Origin: DASQFI01 sp050264575
GTDB lineage: Bacteria > Acidobacteriota > Vicinamibacteria > Vicinamibacterales > SCN-69-37
NCBI GenBank assembly: GCA_050264575.1
Contig: JBLNGH010000626.1
Coordinates: 1 to 13,247, forward strand
DNA length: 13,247 nt
Reading direction: 5' to 3'
Shown: one piece after another, positions 1 through 6,662 of the stretch
Numbering within the stretch: the first letter of the stretch is position 1
Layout of the letters: each line of letters begins with the position of its first letter
Made by a program: the position numbers and the translations under genes
The notes under the pieces: model-generated
What the model was told of the DNA's origin: nothing
Databases searched by the model: none
Seen by the model: the letters and a program-made list of their open reading frames with translations, nothing else

Positions 1-1368
1 CAGGAAAGGCCCCGCGCGGTACCCGAGCCATGCCAGCGCGGCGCAAGCCGCGACGGCGGCGACTCTCAGCGCGAAGGTGCGGCTCATCATCCACTGTCGC
101 GCCGATGCGTCAGTGACGAGAGCCTTCCCCCAGCGGCCGATCACGGCGACCGCCGACATCGCCAGGACGAGATAGAACGGATACGCGTGCTGCGTGAAGC
201 GCCAATCGCCGCCGCTGCCGACCGACCAGGTCATCGCGTACGGCAACAGTGACGTGACGAGCAGCATCAGAAGAAAGCGGCCGCTCGCAGACCACACCGC
301 CAGCACCACGCCGACAAGAGCCAACGCCCGAAGCAGAGGCCCGAGCAGCGAGCTCCACGCGCCAAAGCCGTCCCACTTGTTGAGAAATGGGAAAGTGAGA
401 AGGCCCTGTGCCGCGGTGTCGAAGGACGTGATGGGCCGGGACTGGAGCTTCGCCGACAGGTACGAGAACACGCCCATAGGAGCGTCCGCGGGCAGCCCTT
501 CAGCCGCGCGGTAATACTTCGTGTGCTCGTTGATCGCGAAGAACGGATCGCCGACGGCGATCGCGCACGCGATGAGATACGGCGCCACGAGCGCGGTGCA
601 GACGAGCGCGGCGGCGGCGACGCCTCGCCGCGGTCTTCCGAGCGTCCAGCACTCGACGAGCACCCACAGCAGCGCGGGTGTTACGACGGAGAGCGCGGTG
701 ATTCGCGTCAGGCATGCGGCCGCCGCGGCAACGCCGGCGATGGCGCCGCGCAGCACGGTCGGCTGCTGGCGCAGCCGGACGAACGCCCAGGCGGCCAGCG
801 CCACGACGCACATGAACGTGTCGTCGCGCCAGCCCCCGGTGCTCCGGCCGACGGCCGTGAATTCGATCGCCAGCGCCAGGGCCGCGGCCAGGCCAACGCC
901 GCGCGAGAAAGCGGCAGCGCCCAGCAGATACGTCGCAAAGATCGCCAGCGTGCTTCCGGTGACCGACGCGAAGCTCAGCGCGATGTCCCGGTTGCCGCAG
1001 AGCCAGAGGTACCCGCGCGTGATCGCCAGAAACAGCGGCTCCCGCACGTGCGCCTGATAGAACCCGGTCATCTCTCGCGCGTAGCGCAGGTAGTTGATCG
1101 GATCGGCGCCCGCGTACGGATTGCCGACCTGGCCCCACGCAATGCTCGACGGCCGCAGTTCCTTAATCGCTGGGATGGTGTAGCGCGCGAGCCGTTCGGA
1201 CCACGCGGGTTGCCCCATCCACCCGTAGCCGGCAATCAGCGCTTCGAAGCGCAGCAGACCGCCGTACAGGGTGATCAGAACGGCTGCCCCGACGCACGCG
1301 ATCCGTACCGCGCGCGGGCGGGAGCGGATGAACTGTGCAATTTGTGTCGTGATTCGCGAGGCGGCCAC
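1..1368 (-). CDS. GT-C/GT39-like membrane glycosyltransferase, C-terminus cut by window edge
   Basis: Reading the minus strand from GTG at 1368 gives 456 open codons to the first base of the window with no stop, so the C-terminal end lies outside. The protein is strongly hydrophobic, with a first membrane helix near residues 22-45 and many further Ala/Leu/Val-rich segments. Near residues 85-115 it carries the signature ADPINYLRYAREM followed by REPLF. This resembles the first periplasmic loop of GT39/ArnT-like transferases, where an acidic residue and a nearby Arg-Glu pair contact the polyprenyl-phosphate sugar donor. By family knowledge such enzymes move sugars from a lipid carrier to lipid or protein acceptors on the outer face of the inner membrane; the acceptor here is unknown. 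The GTG start is chosen because AAGGAG (minus strand, 1377-1372) precedes it, although the 3-base spacing is tight. An in-frame GTG 12 codons upstream has no such site. It diverges from ADOP 1. It could also be a less specific hypothetical GT-C-like membrane protein. Confidence 0.75.
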   Translation of the reverse strand, partial: MAASRITTQIAQFIRSRPRAVRIACVGAAVLITLYGGLLRFEALIAGYGWMGQPAWSERLARYTIPAIKELRPSSIAWGQVGNPYAGADPINYLRYAREMTGFYQAHVREPLFLAITRGYLWLCGNRDIALSFASVTGSTLAIFATYLLGAAAFSRGVGLAAALALAIEFTAVGRSTGGWRDDTFMCVVALAAWAFVRLRQQPTVLRGAIAGVAAAAACLTRITALSVVTPALLWVLVECWTLGRPRRGVAAAALVCTALVAPYLIACAIAVGDPFFAINEHTKYYRAAEGLPADAPMGVFSYLSAKLQSRPITSFDTAAQGLLTFPFLNKWDGFGAWSSLLGPLLRALALVGVVLAVWSASGRFLLMLLVTSLLPYAMTWSVGSGGDWRFTQHAYPFYLVLAMSAVAVIGRWGKALVTDASARQWMMSRTFALRVAAVAACAALAWLGYRAGPFL

Positions 1369-1513
1369 GTTCTCCTTACCAGCCGGGACGGCGCAGTTTC
1401 GCACAGATTCGCCCGCGACTCGGACTTGGAGCGCCCGGAGCCTCCTGGCAATTCGTTGACGCCGAGTAAACTCGACGCGAGCGAAAACCGTCTAATCTTG
1501 AGGCGTCCGCGAC
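1369..1513. promoter_or_regulatory. Divergent intergenic region with a short palindrome
   Basis: These 145 bases separate the divergent glycosyltransferase and ADOP 1 starts, so both promoters should lie here or overlap the gene ends. The only ordered element I see is CGAGT-AA-ACTCG at 1463-1474, two 5-base arms around a 2-base centre, which could be a small operator. TCTAAT at 1491-1496 resembles a -10 box for the plus strand, but I see no -35 box at proper spacing; TTGACG at 1456-1461 is too far away. GAGG at 1500-1503 is a weak ribosome binding site for ADOP 1. All of this is weak evidence. Confidence 0.25.
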
Positions 1514-3961
1514 ATGGGCAGCCTCCTTCAGGACGTTCGATTCGGACTGCGGCTCATCCGGCAGTCGCCGGGGTTCGCCGTCCTCGCGATTCTCACCTTC
1601 GCCCTCGGCATTGGCGTCAACGTCGCGATTTTCAGCATTGTTGACGCGATCGTGCTGCGGCCGATCGCGGTGAACGACCCGGATCGGATCGTCAGAATCT
1701 CCAATGAGGACCCGGCGCATCCCGACCGCGGCAATCGATCGTCGTGGATTGAAATCGGGCGCTTCAATGCAGAGAGTCGCGCGTTTACCGGTGTGACGGC
1801 GTCGGACCGGCGCGGCGTGATCGTGCGCGATGGCGATGACTCGCGGCTGCTGCTCGTCAACGTCGTCGCTGACAACTACTTCGATGTGTTCCAGGTGACG
1901 CCGGCCGCGGGCCGGACGTTCACCAGCGCCGAAGCGGGCCGCGCCGCCGCGCCGCCGATGGTCGTAATGAGCTACGACTTGTGGCGGCGGCAGTACAACC
2001 GCGACCCGCACATCGTCGGCCAGACCATCACCGCGAGCGACGTCGCGTGCCTGGTTGTCGGGGTGCTCCCACGATCGTTTCGTGGGACGGAGCTGTTTCT
2101 CAATCCTGATCTGTATCTGCCGCTGTCCACGTGGCTGGCGATGAATCCCGGCGAGCGCGTCAGGGTCGAGCGGCCGCAGGCGCGGAATCTGGAAGCCTTC
2201 GGCCGGCTTCGCCGCGGCGTCACGGTCGCGCAGGCCTCGAGCGCGCTCGTGCCGGTGCAGCAGCAGCTTGCCGTTGAGTATCCGCAGCAGGAATCTGGCC
2301 GCCGGCTCACCGTGCGGTTTGATCGCGATACGCGCGGACCGCAGGTCCGGGTGATCGGCGCGCTCCTGCTCGGCATCGCGGCGCTCATCCTGGTGATTGC
2401 CGCGGTCAACATCGCGAATCTACTGCTCGTGCGCGGCGAAGCGCGATGGGTCGAGATCGTCACGCGTATTGCGCTCGGCGCCTCTCGCGCGCGGACCGTA
2501 CGCCAGCTCGTCACCGAGGCCGCCGTTTTCGCCGCGCTGGGCACGGTGGGCGCCGTGCTCTTCGCCGGCTGGGTCATCAGCCTGATGCCGCTGCTGATGC
2601 CGGCAATGGACTTCCCGATTGGGTTCGACTTCCGGATCGACACGCGCGTCCTCTTGTTTGCCGGTGCCGCGACGCTGCTGGTCGTCGTCCTCGCGGCCCT
2701 TCTTCCGGCCATCGCGGCGAGCCAGGTTGCGCTCACAGCAGGCCTCAAGTCGCCGACGATGGCGCGCCGGGGCCGGTGGCGCGACGTCATGGTCGTCGGC
2801 CAGATCGCGATCACGGTCGTACTGTTGATCGCGTCCGGATTGCTCGTGCGTACCTTGATCAACGTCCGTCAGATGGATCCGGGATTCGACGCCCGCGGCG
2901 ACATGCTCATCGTGACGCTCGACGTCCGCAAGCTCGACCTGGCGCGCGAGCATGCGTACTACCGATCGATGATCGACACGTTCAAAGGGGTGCCCGGGAT
3001 CGTGTCGTCGACGGCTGCGAGCCGCATTCCGATGTGGGGCAGTGGTGGCGGCGCCGCGGTGCTGGCGTGGACGCCGGGGCTCCCGGAGGCCGATCGCGAG
3101 GGCGTCCGCGTCGGCTTCGCCGTCGTCGCGCCGGATTACTTCTCGACACTCGGCGCACGCATCGTGCGAGGACGCGGGATCACCGATCGGGATGACGAGC
3201 AGGCGGCGCCCGTCGCCGTGCTCAACGAAAGCGCGGCGCAGGTGTTGTGGCCGAACGGAGACGCGATCGGTCAGCGCTTTCGCGTCAATGGGCCGAACGG
3301 CCGCGAAGCAGAAGTCGTGGGCATCGTGCAGGACGGACGCTATCTCGACATGACGGAGAAGCAGCGCGCGTACATGTTCCTGCCGCTCTTCGGCGAACAG
3401 CAGGTTTTCGGTTCCCGTTGGGGCGCCGAGGTCGTCGTGGTGCGCACCGACGGGCCGGCCGGGGCGTACGCGAAGACCGTTCGGGAGACGCTGCGCCGCA
3501 TCGACCCTGACGTCGCGGTTCTCGGCTTGCGCACGATGGAAGATCACGTGCGCGCCGCGCTGTACGGCGAGCGGCTCATGGTCCAGCTCGTCGGCTCGAT
3601 GGGCGTGCTCGGACTGCTCCTGGCGGCGATCGGCCTCTTCGGCGTGATCTCATACTCCGTCGCACGACGGACGCGCGAAATCGGCATCCGCATCGCCCTC
3701 GGTGCCGATCCACGCGATGTCGCCCGACTCGTTCTGACCCGGGCATCGATGATCGCTCTCGCCGGCATCGCAGCGGGTGTGCTGCTCGCGCTCATCGCTG
3801 CTCAGGTCATGACGTCGGCGATCTACGGGGTCAGTCCGCGTGATCCCCTCACGTACGCCGCCGCGATAGCGACCATGACGCTGGTGGCGCTCGCCGCAGC
3901 CGCGATTCCCGCCCGCCGCGCGGCCGCCATTGATCCGTTCCGGGCACTTCGCATGGAATGA
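1514..3961 (+). CDS. ADOP-family orphan ABC permease (FtsX/MacB-like), short N-terminus
   Basis: An 815-residue protein with the ADOP architecture. It has a first membrane helix (about 22-44), a MacB periplasmic core domain (about 50-270), and an FtsX helix set (about 281-303, 333-357, 378-402). A fifth helix (424-444) leads to a second periplasmic core (about 450-685), and a final FtsX set lies at about 692-714, 742-764 and 780-800. The phrases VNIANLLLVRGEAR and REIGIRIALGA after the helices are FtsX coupling-type segments, and the end DPFRALRME is the usual ADOP tail. MacB relatives couple cytoplasmic ATP hydrolysis to movement of the periplasmic domain, but no ATPase is encoded nearby, so its partner and substrate are unknown. 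The protein begins at MGSLLQDVRFGLRLIRQSPG, so it lacks the cytoplasmic N-terminal domain seen in the other two ADOPs here. Only 145 bases lie upstream, leaving no room for a missed N-terminus. The start follows weak GAGG at 1500-1503. Confidence 0.95.
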   Translation: MGSLLQDVRFGLRLIRQSPGFAVLAILTFALGIGVNVAIFSIVDAIVLRPIAVNDPDRIVRISNEDPAHPDRGNRSSWIEIGRFNAESRAFTGVTASDRRGVIVRDGDDSRLLLVNVVADNYFDVFQVTPAAGRTFTSAEAGRAAAPPMVVMSYDLWRRQYNRDPHIVGQTITASDVACLVVGVLPRSFRGTELFLNPDLYLPLSTWLAMNPGERVRVERPQARNLEAFGRLRRGVTVAQASSALVPVQQQLAVEYPQQESGRRLTVRFDRDTRGPQVRVIGALLLGIAALILVIAAVNIANLLLVRGEARWVEIVTRIALGASRARTVRQLVTEAAVFAALGTVGAVLFAGWVISLMPLLMPAMDFPIGFDFRIDTRVLLFAGAATLLVVVLAALLPAIAASQVALTAGLKSPTMARRGRWRDVMVVGQIAITVVLLIASGLLVRTLINVRQMDPGFDARGDMLIVTLDVRKLDLAREHAYYRSMIDTFKGVPGIVSSTAASRIPMWGSGGGAAVLAWTPGLPEADREGVRVGFAVVAPDYFSTLGARIVRGRGITDRDDEQAAPVAVLNESAAQVLWPNGDAIGQRFRVNGPNGREAEVVGIVQDGRYLDMTEKQRAYMFLPLFGEQQVFGSRWGAEVVVVRTDGPAGAYAKTVRETLRRIDPDVAVLGLRTMEDHVRAALYGERLMVQLVGSMGVLGLLLAAIGLFGVISYSVARRTREIGIRIALGADPRDVARLVLTRASMIALAGIAAGVLLALIAAQVMTSAIYGVSPRDPLTYAAAIATMTLVALAAAAIPARRAAAIDPFRALRME

Positions 3962-4039
3962 GCGATTGGGGTCTGGTCCTCTGAACGTGCCTGCGACTCG
4001 GAATACTGCTGTCGCTTTTCTGATCGCCGCTTCTCGCTC

Positions 4040-4290
4040 GCCGCGTGCGCGGACGTACCTCGAGCGGCCCCTGAAGGAGCAGGGCATCGAGGAGGGAGTC
4101 AACCTGTGGGTGACCGGGGACAATACGGCGCTTCAGGGTTTCGACGGGATCGTGAAAGCGGCGCGCGCGTCCTGCGCGGCGAGCAACCGCGCAACATCCC
4201 GCTCGAGGAAGTCGCGGTGAAGAAGCTTGTCTTGAACCACGAGGTTGCCAGGGCGCTCGGGATCACCTTCCCACCCGACATCGTCCGCGT
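4040..4290 (+). pseudogene. Decayed ABC_sub_bind-type substrate-binding protein remnant
   Basis: Two adjacent frames each keep part of one family. From about 4050 to 4163 one frame reads VTGDNTALQGFDGIVKAA. This matches the middle of TrpX/ABC_sub_bind (PF04392-like) periplasmic binding proteins, where TDNT is followed by IVKAA. From about 4163 to 4290 the next frame reads RVLRGEQPRNIPLEE and then LVLNHEVARALGITFPP, like the usual end of these proteins (RGEKP-IPVE, then LVINLKTAKALGLTIPP). The reading frame changes at the junction. The roughly 35 residues normally found between these two blocks are absent, and most of the N-terminal lobe is missing too, so this is not one sequencing slip. It lies between ADOP 1 and the convergent peptidase gene. 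The left boundary is uncertain: from 3962 to about 4040 I recognise nothing. Family assignment is by memory of motifs, not a search. Confidence 0.6.
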
Positions 4291-4291
4291 C

Positions 4292-6190
4292 TCAGTAATC
4301 CTTCCGCTTCGGCAGATACTCAATCGCGACCACGGTTTTCGCGCGGGACTTGTCGGTTGTTGGCCGCCAGGTGACATAAACGGCCATCGGCTCTTTGAGC
4401 GGACCACATGACACCTTGCCGTTCAGGTCGTCTCGATACGTGATGTGGTCGACGTCGTCCATTCTCGGCGACATCACGGTCAGGGCAACACCGTCCGTAT
4501 TGACGTGGAAGACTCCTCCGCCGCCGCGCAGACACTCGATGCGCTCCAGGACACCTTCGAAGCGCTCTTCGCCCACATTCAGTTTGCGAAAATCCGGACG
4601 AGCGGGCGTTTCCGGAATGCGGGGCGTGTCGTCGCCGATTGTCGGCCCGGCCGCCGCCGCCAGGCGCGCCGAAGCCGATGCGGCCTCCAGATGTGGGATC
4701 TCCGCCATCAGGGTCTTCGCGTCGTCGCGAAGCTGAGCCGTGTAGGGACCCTCGATGAGCGGCGCGAGGGCCGATCGCGCGGCGGCAAATTCCTGCCGCC
4801 GAACCAGAATCTGCGCGTGCAGGTAGCCGAATTGAGGCCGGCCCGGAGCGAGACTGCTGGCACGCGCCAAGGCCGCCGCCGTCTCCGCAGACGGTCCTTT
4901 GACGGTCCGTAACTCCAGGGCCGCCACCCGGGCAACGGCATTGGGAAAGTCAGGACGGTCGGCACGCGCGGCCGCAAAGAAGCGCCGGGCCGTTTCGAGT
5001 CCCTGATCGATCTCTCCTCGTTTCAGCGTGAGTTCCGCAGCAGCGACGCCCGCCAGGTACGCGAGGAGCCAGTCGCGTGGAGCCGCGAGGTCGCGCAGGC
5101 GTTTGTCGCAGATCGTGTAGTTGCGTCTGGCGATGTCGAGCTGCGCCGCGCCGACGGTCACGCGTGTGTTGTCCACATCGAGCGTTGCCGCCACCGCCAA
5201 TTGTTCCGAGGCCTGGTCCAGCCGCCCATCCCGGAGGAGGAAGTCGAAGAGATGGGCATGCGCCTCGGCTGGCGACAGCAACCTGGCGGGGGACTCGAGT
5301 GCGACCACTTTGTCGTTGAACTTGATGTGATACGGCGTGAATGACGCGCGACGAATATAGCGCTCGAGCTCGCCCGCGATGTCCAGCGACCCAAACGCTT
5401 CCTGCCAGGCGCGCGTCGAAGGAACGCCTTTCGACACCCGGTTGAAGTAGACACCGAGCTGCTGCAGTCGATTCGGCTCGCCGCGCACGATGAGATGCGT
5501 GAGAGCCCACACTTGCGCGTAGAAAACCGAGCGCCTGTCGTTCTCGTTGTACAGGGGCGAATACTTATCGACGTTCAGCAGCTCTTCAAGGGTCAGAAGT
5601 CTTGCCTTCTTCAAGGTTTCGGCCAGCAACGCCACGTGGCTCTCGATGGGGCTGCCCAGCACCACCTCGTGACCTTCCTGGGTGAGTTCGAAGGTGCTGT
5701 AGTACTCGGCCATCCCCTCGCTGAGCCAGACCGGCACATGACGGCTCATGTTCGACATGACGAGGTGCGCGTACTCGTGAAAGAGGGTGCGGAGCCGGCC
5801 GGGCCGGCCGTCGCTCACGATGGCGATGTAGTTGATGTCCGGCGCGCCAAGGAATCGCCCCCCGACTTCCAACGTGTTGCCCTGGACGACCGGCATGAAA
5901 GGTGCGAACGCGCGGTCGGATGGAAACGCGATGACGATGGTCGGCACGACCGTGGAGGTGACGCTCTCGCCGAGGACCCGCCTGAGCGTTTCATGGAATC
6001 CTTCGAACTGGGAGGCGACATCACTGAGCTCGCGGGCGCCGACCTCACCGATGACGACGAAATTCGGGCTGTCGATACGGTGCCATTCCGCCTGTGGTTG
6101 CGAGGCGGCGCCGAGCCACGGAAGCGCCGCGAGCAAGACGGCTGTCCGGGTCCCGATTCGACGGTGACGCCCCTCAGCGCTGCTCTTCAT
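4292..6190 (-). CDS. Exported HEXXH metallopeptidase-like protein (DUF1570 / peptidase-MA-like)
   Basis: A 632-residue protein from ATG at 6190. Residues 1-33 look like a signal peptide: basic RHRRIGTR, hydrophobic AVLLAALPWLGA, then a small-residue cleavage region. Next comes a peptidase-MA-like domain opening with WHRIDSPNFVVIGE. HEYAH at about 138-142 is the zinc-binding HEXXH motif, and LSEGMAEYY provides a likely third ligand, E158, as in gluzincins. The middle (about 270-500) is Ala/Leu/Arg-rich and helical, resembling TPR-type repeats. The last 100 residues form a separate beta-rich domain with a Cys (ERIECLRGGG) and no function I recognise. It probably acts in the periplasm or outside, but proteolysis is inferred from the motif only. 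The frame is open upstream to 6370 but would then overlap the DUF1801 gene, and the signal peptide fits the 6190 start. No Shine-Dalgarno sequence is visible before it. Its stop lies beside the preceding remnant, in convergent orientation. Confidence 0.85.
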   Translation of the reverse strand: MKSSAEGRHRRIGTRTAVLLAALPWLGAASQPQAEWHRIDSPNFVVIGEVGARELSDVASQFEGFHETLRRVLGESVTSTVVPTIVIAFPSDRAFAPFMPVVQGNTLEVGGRFLGAPDINYIAIVSDGRPGRLRTLFHEYAHLVMSNMSRHVPVWLSEGMAEYYSTFELTQEGHEVVLGSPIESHVALLAETLKKARLLTLEELLNVDKYSPLYNENDRRSVFYAQVWALTHLIVRGEPNRLQQLGVYFNRVSKGVPSTRAWQEAFGSLDIAGELERYIRRASFTPYHIKFNDKVVALESPARLLSPAEAHAHLFDFLLRDGRLDQASEQLAVAATLDVDNTRVTVGAAQLDIARRNYTICDKRLRDLAAPRDWLLAYLAGVAAAELTLKRGEIDQGLETARRFFAAARADRPDFPNAVARVAALELRTVKGPSAETAAALARASSLAPGRPQFGYLHAQILVRRQEFAAARSALAPLIEGPYTAQLRDDAKTLMAEIPHLEAASASARLAAAAGPTIGDDTPRIPETPARPDFRKLNVGEERFEGVLERIECLRGGGGVFHVNTDGVALTVMSPRMDDVDHITYRDDLNGKVSCGPLKEPMAVYVTWRPTTDKSRAKTVVAIEYLPKRKDY

Positions 6191-6248
6191 ATCGATGTTA
6201 TGAAGAATTGGCTGGCTGGTCTTACAGGATCGCGGTAAGGAGCTGCTC

Positions 6249-6599
6249 GTGGCGACGAAGTCCCGCACTATTGACAGGTATCTCGCCGGCCTCTCCCCGG
6301 CGAACCGCACGGCGCTGCAGAAGGTGCGTCGAGCCGTCCATGCCGCAGCACCCGGGGCGGAGGAGTGCATCAGCTATGGGATGCCCGCGTTCCGCCTGAA
6401 TGGGAAGCTTATTGCCGGTTTCAAGGCCTCCGCGAACCACTGTTCCTTTCACCCGATGAGCGGCGACACCGTGGCAACGCTCAAGACTGATCTGGCCGGT
6501 TACGACACCAGTCGAGGAACGATTCGATTTTCGGCTCGTTCCGGCCTGCCGGCGACACTCGTTCGCAAGCTGGTGAAAGCGAGAATTGCCGAGCAGTAA
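6249..6599 (+). CDS. DUF1801 / YdhG-like small protein
   Basis: A 116-residue cytoplasmic protein with no signal peptide or membrane helix. The hallmark ECISYGMPAFRLNGKLI at about residues 38-54, then FKASANHCSFHPM, and the C-terminal pattern GTIRFSARSGLPATLVRKLV are characteristic of the DUF1801/YdhG family. Members have a small alpha/beta fold; some are called iron chaperones by analogy with frataxin-like Bacillus proteins, but the role is not established for most. Length is normal, so it appears intact. The GTG start follows AAGGAG at 6237-6242 with a 6-base spacer, which decides the start. It diverges from the peptidase gene with 58 bases between starts and lies 63 bases upstream of ADOP 2 on the same strand, so read-through into ADOP 2 is possible. 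Confidence 0.9.
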   Translation: MATKSRTIDRYLAGLSPANRTALQKVRRAVHAAAPGAEECISYGMPAFRLNGKLIAGFKASANHCSFHPMSGDTVATLKTDLAGYDTSRGTIRFSARSGLPATLVRKLVKARIAEQ

Positions 6600-6623
6600 A
6601 ACGTCGAGCCCGACCTTAGGAAC

Positions 6624-6658
6624 CGCTCCCTGGCTTCCATCGTCTAACGATGGGAGCG
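6624..6658 (+). promoter_or_regulatory. Hairpin covering the ADOP 2 ribosome binding site
   Basis: CCATCGT (6637-6643) and ACGATGG (6647-6653) are perfect inverted arms around the loop CTA. Three more pairs (6634-6636 with 6654-6656, one of them G-U) extend the stem into GGGAG at 6652-6656, the ribosome binding site of ADOP 2. A second element, CGCTCCC at 6624-6630, is perfectly complementary to GGGAGCG at 6652-6658. It could replace the lower stem or stack on the inner ATCGT/ACGAT pairs with an 8-base bulge. Both folds hide the ribosome binding site in RNA. It might instead act as a weak terminator for the DUF1801 gene, but no T-run follows. The pairing is seen directly; control of translation is inferred. 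Confidence 0.45.
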
Positions 6659-6662
6659 AGAC

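Noticed and set aside
595..640. GCG/GGC triplet runs that look like a simple repeat
   Set aside because: They encode Ala-rich membrane segments of the glycosyltransferase; there is no regular unit or array.
523..1644. Long plus-strand open frame of 373 codons across the glycosyltransferase and into ADOP 1
   Set aside because: Its composition (Arg/Ala/Gly/Gln-rich, low in hydrophobics) is that of a shadow frame, while the minus frame gives a coherent membrane protein with family motifs. It also overlaps the start of ADOP 1.
2420..3547. Long open frame of 375 codons antisense to ADOP 1
   Set aside because: The product is rich in Arg, His, Asp and Gly with no recognisable domain, as expected for the opposite strand of GC-rich coding sequence. 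ADOP 1 fully explains the region.
6191..6370. 60-codon upstream extension of the peptidase frame
   Set aside because: It would overlap the first third of the DUF1801 gene and bury the signal peptide inside the protein. The ATG at 6190 followed directly by a signal peptide is the better start.
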